From Psychroserpens algicola (GTDB lineage Bacteria; Bacteroidota; Bacteroidia; Flavobacteriales; Flavobacteriaceae): a stretch of 64,000 bases of DNA. Under the pieces are notes generated by a model. It was not told where the DNA came from. It did not search any database and was given only the letters and a program-made list of their open reading frames with translations. Positions 61,258 through 64,000 of this stretch are shown here, piece by piece. Where the stretch lies: the NCBI RefSeq assembly GCF_014526325.1, contig NZ_JACNMJ010000009.1:1-64000 (forward strand), read 5' to 3'. The position numbers and the translations under genes are program-made. Position 1 is the stretch's first letter. Every line of letters begins with the position of its first letter.

Positions 61258-63993
61258 ATGAAACGAAAATTGCTATTACTTGGTCTGTTATCGGCTGCAC
61301 TATTAATTTACTTTATTCCTTTGACTTCAGAAACAGCGACTAATGAAAAACAAGTCCGTACACTTTCTGATATGAAAAAAGAAAAAACCAGTAAAAAGAC
61401 TATGTCTGAAAAAATGGAGGCTATTGAAGATCGTATTCAATTTGAATATGATATGCAAAAAAATCCATACACAGGTTTGATTCCTCTTGATGAAAAGGAG
61501 AGTGAATTAAACTTAGCGCTTCAACTAAAGCAAGAGCTGAATTTTCAAGCCAGAAGCTTTTCAAGTGCTTATGTCTCCAGAGGGCCAACAAATTTAGGAG
61601 GAAGAACACGATCTGTGGCAATAGATATTAGTGATACATCGGGAAATACAATGTTAGCTGGTGGTGTGAGTAGCGGACTTTTTAGAAGTGTTGATGGTGG
61701 TGCTTCATGGGTAAAGGTGTCATCAAATGACGAAATTCATAATGTGACTGCTATAGCTCAAGATCCAAGACCAGGCTTTCAAAATATTTGGTACTATGGA
61801 ACTGGTGAAAACTCAGGAAACAGTGCCAGTACATTTGGCGCGTTTTATTACGGACAAGGTATATGGCGCTCAATAGACAGTGGTCTTACATGGGAACAAA
61901 TACCTCAAACCAATACACCATACGAAACGTTTGAGGGTGAGTTTGATATCATCCATTCTTTAGCTGTAAGCCCAGTTAATGGTGATTTGTTTGTTGCTGC
62001 TTATCGTACGCTTTTGAGATATGATGGTTCTAATTTTACTGTAGAACTTCAAAATACAAACGGAAATGGATATACTGATGTTAAAGTGACAAGTACAGGT
62101 AGAGTTTTTGCGGCATTTCCAGGAAATGGATTGCTTAATGGTGTGTATACCTCAGATACTGGTAATGGAAGTTATGTAAATATTGCTCAAAACTCCTCTC
62201 CAGCTGGATGGTTTTCTAATGGACGAATAGTATTGGGTATCGCACCTTCAAATCCGAATATTGTTTATGCGCTAATGAGCAATGGTAGTGGTGGTATTGA
62301 AGCCGATTTATGGAGGTATGATTTAGGGTCTGATACATGGACTGATTTTTCTAGTAAGTTGCCTGACGAGCCAGGTGGAGATTTAGCGGGAAATGACCCT
62401 TTTGCTATTCAGGGAGGTTATGATTTAGAAGTCTCCGTAAAACCTGATGATCAAAATTTTGTTGTTATCGGCGGAACCAATATCTATCGTATTAATAATA
62501 TTATAACCGATACGACCTTTGATCGTATAGGTGGTTATGTAAGTAACTCTAGCTATGGTTTGTATAATTTAGGAGGTGGAGACACACATCACCCAGATAT
62601 TCATGACCTTGTATTTAGTCCGTTTAATAGCAATTTGATGTATTCAGGTACAGATGGCGGCGTACATAGTGCAGATGTTACAGTACCTACAGTGGGTTGG
62701 ACGAACTTAAATAATAATTACCAGACTTATCAATATTATCACGTTGCTATGGATCCTCAATCTGGATCTGACTTAGTTATTGGTGGTGCACAGGATAATG
62801 GAACAACAGCTGGAGGCGCAGCAGGAATCACAGGTGTAAGTGGCAGTACAGATATGATATCCGTTTTTGGAGGTGATGGTGTTGCTGTTTCTGTTGGTCG
62901 TACAGGAACAGGAGTTAACTTTAATGATGTACAATTATATCTTGGAACTCAAAATGGTCCGTTATTTTCTCTCGTTAATGGTGGTTTTTCAGACATTAGA
63001 CCCTCTGCTACTACAGGAAATGGTAATAAAAGTATATTTATTACCTATTTTTATTTAGATGTCGAAACGAATACATTATACTACGTTAATGGTAATGACT
63101 TATATAGAAATCTTGATGCACCAACTGCTGACCAATTTTTAACCTGGGAAGATATTGGTTCTTTAAGTACTAATGAAAATATCAGAAGCATGGCGTCTAC
63201 AAGAGGCACATATTCTTCAGCGAGTTATACACTTATTGGAGGTCAAAATGGTGGTGTATTTAGACTTGATGATCCTCGTAATACAACTCTTGCTTCAGCT
63301 GTAAATATTACACCATCAGGAGCAACGGTATTTAGTGGTTCTCTTGTAAGTGGTGTTGCAATACATCCAACAAATCCAGATATTGCTATGGTTGTATATT
63401 CTAACTATGGTATTGATAATATTTTTATTACTTCTAATGCTACAAGTGCATCTCCAACATGGGATTTAGTAGAACGCAACTTAGCGACTTATTCTATCAG
63501 GTCTGCAGCTATCGCTGAGGTTAATGGTCAAGTAGGTTATTTTGTAGGTACAGCTAGAGGTTTATATGCTAGTCAAGATCCAACAACAACCGATTGGCAA
63601 TTAGAGAGTCCGAATGAAATAGGTTTAGCTGTGGTGAGTAGTTTAGTATATAGACCATCTGATAATATTCTACTTGTGGGTACACATGGAAACGGGATGT
63701 ACCAATCAGATTTAACGACCTTAGGTGTTGATGAAAGCGCTATTACTGATAAGAATGTGGCTTTGTATCCAAATCCTAGTCATGGACCAGTTACAATTGA
63801 TTACAGTGGAACACAATCGCTTAAAAGTATAACTGTGTTGGATATGAGTGGAAAAATCATTTCCAGACAGGTCGTAGATGGCATTGATTCTAGTATCCAA
63901 CTAGATTTAAACGAACTTTCTTCTGGTGTTTATTTTGTAAATATAACGGTAGATACTGGTGATTCTATTATCAAGAGATTGATTAAACAATAG
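61258..63993 (+). CDS. T9SS type A sorting-domain beta-propeller protein
   Basis: 911 residues. Signal sequence (1-25, hydrophobic), a Lys/Glu-rich region (about 35-75), then several sortilin/VPS10-like propeller repeats with Asp-rich turns such as GLFRSVDGGASWVKV (about 141-155), GQGIWRSIDSGLTWEQ and a BNR-type SxDGGxxW motif. The last ~80 residues (begin NVALYPNPSHGPVTIDYSG) are a type A T9SS sorting domain ending SIIKRLIKQ. Secreted or surface-attached through type IX secretion; substrate unknown. Complete, ending 7 bp before the window edge. Confidence 0.9.
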   Translation: MKRKLLLLGLLSAALLIYFIPLTSETATNEKQVRTLSDMKKEKTSKKTMSEKMEAIEDRIQFEYDMQKNPYTGLIPLDEKESELNLALQLKQELNFQARSFSSAYVSRGPTNLGGRTRSVAIDISDTSGNTMLAGGVSSGLFRSVDGGASWVKVSSNDEIHNVTAIAQDPRPGFQNIWYYGTGENSGNSASTFGAFYYGQGIWRSIDSGLTWEQIPQTNTPYETFEGEFDIIHSLAVSPVNGDLFVAAYRTLLRYDGSNFTVELQNTNGNGYTDVKVTSTGRVFAAFPGNGLLNGVYTSDTGNGSYVNIAQNSSPAGWFSNGRIVLGIAPSNPNIVYALMSNGSGGIEADLWRYDLGSDTWTDFSSKLPDEPGGDLAGNDPFAIQGGYDLEVSVKPDDQNFVVIGGTNIYRINNIITDTTFDRIGGYVSNSSYGLYNLGGGDTHHPDIHDLVFSPFNSNLMYSGTDGGVHSADVTVPTVGWTNLNNNYQTYQYYHVAMDPQSGSDLVIGGAQDNGTTAGGAAGITGVSGSTDMISVFGGDGVAVSVGRTGTGVNFNDVQLYLGTQNGPLFSLVNGGFSDIRPSATTGNGNKSIFITYFYLDVETNTLYYVNGNDLYRNLDAPTADQFLTWEDIGSLSTNENIRSMASTRGTYSSASYTLIGGQNGGVFRLDDPRNTTLASAVNITPSGATVFSGSLVSGVAIHPTNPDIAMVVYSNYGIDNIFITSNATSASPTWDLVERNLATYSIRSAAIAEVNGQVGYFVGTARGLYASQDPTTTDWQLESPNEIGLAVVSSLVYRPSDNILLVGTHGNGMYQSDLTTLGVDESAITDKNVALYPNPSHGPVTIDYSGTQSLKSITVLDMSGKIISRQVVDGIDSSIQLDLNELSSGVYFVNITVDTGDSIIKRLIKQ

Positions 63994-64000
63994 ATATTTG

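Noticed and set aside
1-64000. CRISPR array, rRNA operon, insertion sequence or defence system
   Set aside because: No regularly spaced repeats with unique spacers, no rRNA sequence, no transposase or known defence gene was seen on either strand.

Overview
The window is a gene-dense, AT-rich stretch of chromosome from a member of the Flavobacteriaceae (Bacteroidota), probably marine. Evidence: type IX secretion (T9SS) sorting domains at both edges (type B tail at 2-127, type A tail on the 61258-63993 protein), a PorP/SprF protein, a short sigma-70 RpoD without region 1.1, a GH3-family protein, DUF5686 and DUF6089 proteins, a FolK-deoxynucleoside kinase fusion, and promoters of the Bacteroidota form TTG-N18..21-TAnnTTTG. 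The genus cannot be fixed from what is visible. I see no prophage, insertion sequence, CRISPR array, rRNA or defence island; almost everything is core genome.

Layout. 1-7.7 kb: end of a T9SS substrate, PorP/SprF, a VWA lipoprotein with a SIMPL-like exported protein, then a TPR sensor kinase/LytTR regulator pair, a small lipoprotein and a gamma-carbonic anhydrase-like protein. 7.7-16 kb (minus strand): an envelope cluster read as CBS protein, nadK, DUF6089, uppS, bamA, two OmpH/Skp chaperones, murI. 16-21.4 kb (plus): pdxJ, an alpha/beta hydrolase, a small membrane protein, tig, clpP, clpX. 21.7-31.9 kb: GH3 protein, DUF2797, LysE-type exporter, rpsU, rpoD, AsmA, queuosine-precursor transporter, folK-dNK fusion, and two overlapping methyltransferases. 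31.9-36.7 kb: mutS, tRNA-Gly(GCC), tRNA-Leu(UAA), a tRNA-derived duplication, an exported orphan and two tandem paralogous lipoproteins. 36.7-45 kb: Kdo transferase, DegT aminotransferase, galE, amidohydrolase, a 63-residue orphan, lspA, fabD, an FAD protein. 45-58 kb: a DHFR fused to a 2TM domain, a CBM48 protein, a TonB-like protein, thyA, a nucleoside transporter, a bifunctional nuclease, etfA/etfB, pdhB and a DUF5686 protein. 58-64 kb: ppa, hppA and a T9SS-secreted beta-propeller protein.

How the genes fit together. The 8-16 kb cluster joins undecaprenyl-PP synthesis (uppS) and D-glutamate supply (murI) to outer-membrane protein assembly (bamA, skp). thyA, the DHFR fusion and the folK fusion cover folate/thymidylate metabolism, with nucleoside uptake next to thyA. 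ppa and hppA both hydrolyse pyrophosphate, one soluble and one coupled to ion transport. etfBA has a 28-bp perfect palindrome upstream that looks like an operator.

Most interesting signals. (1) Three TGAGTAA boxes spaced exactly 21 bp apart upstream of the LytTR sensor/regulator operon, a likely LytTR operator. (2) The etfB palindrome. (3) A 2TM-DHFR fusion with a 12-A run exactly at the domain junction. (4) A 51-bp direct repeat made of the tRNA-Leu 3' end plus its terminator, with what looks like a decayed second tRNA-Leu. (5) A long interrupted hairpin between etfA and the bifunctional nuclease gene. (6) Palindromic dispersed-type repeats in the thyA leader. I found no multi-gene system that I can call undescribed.
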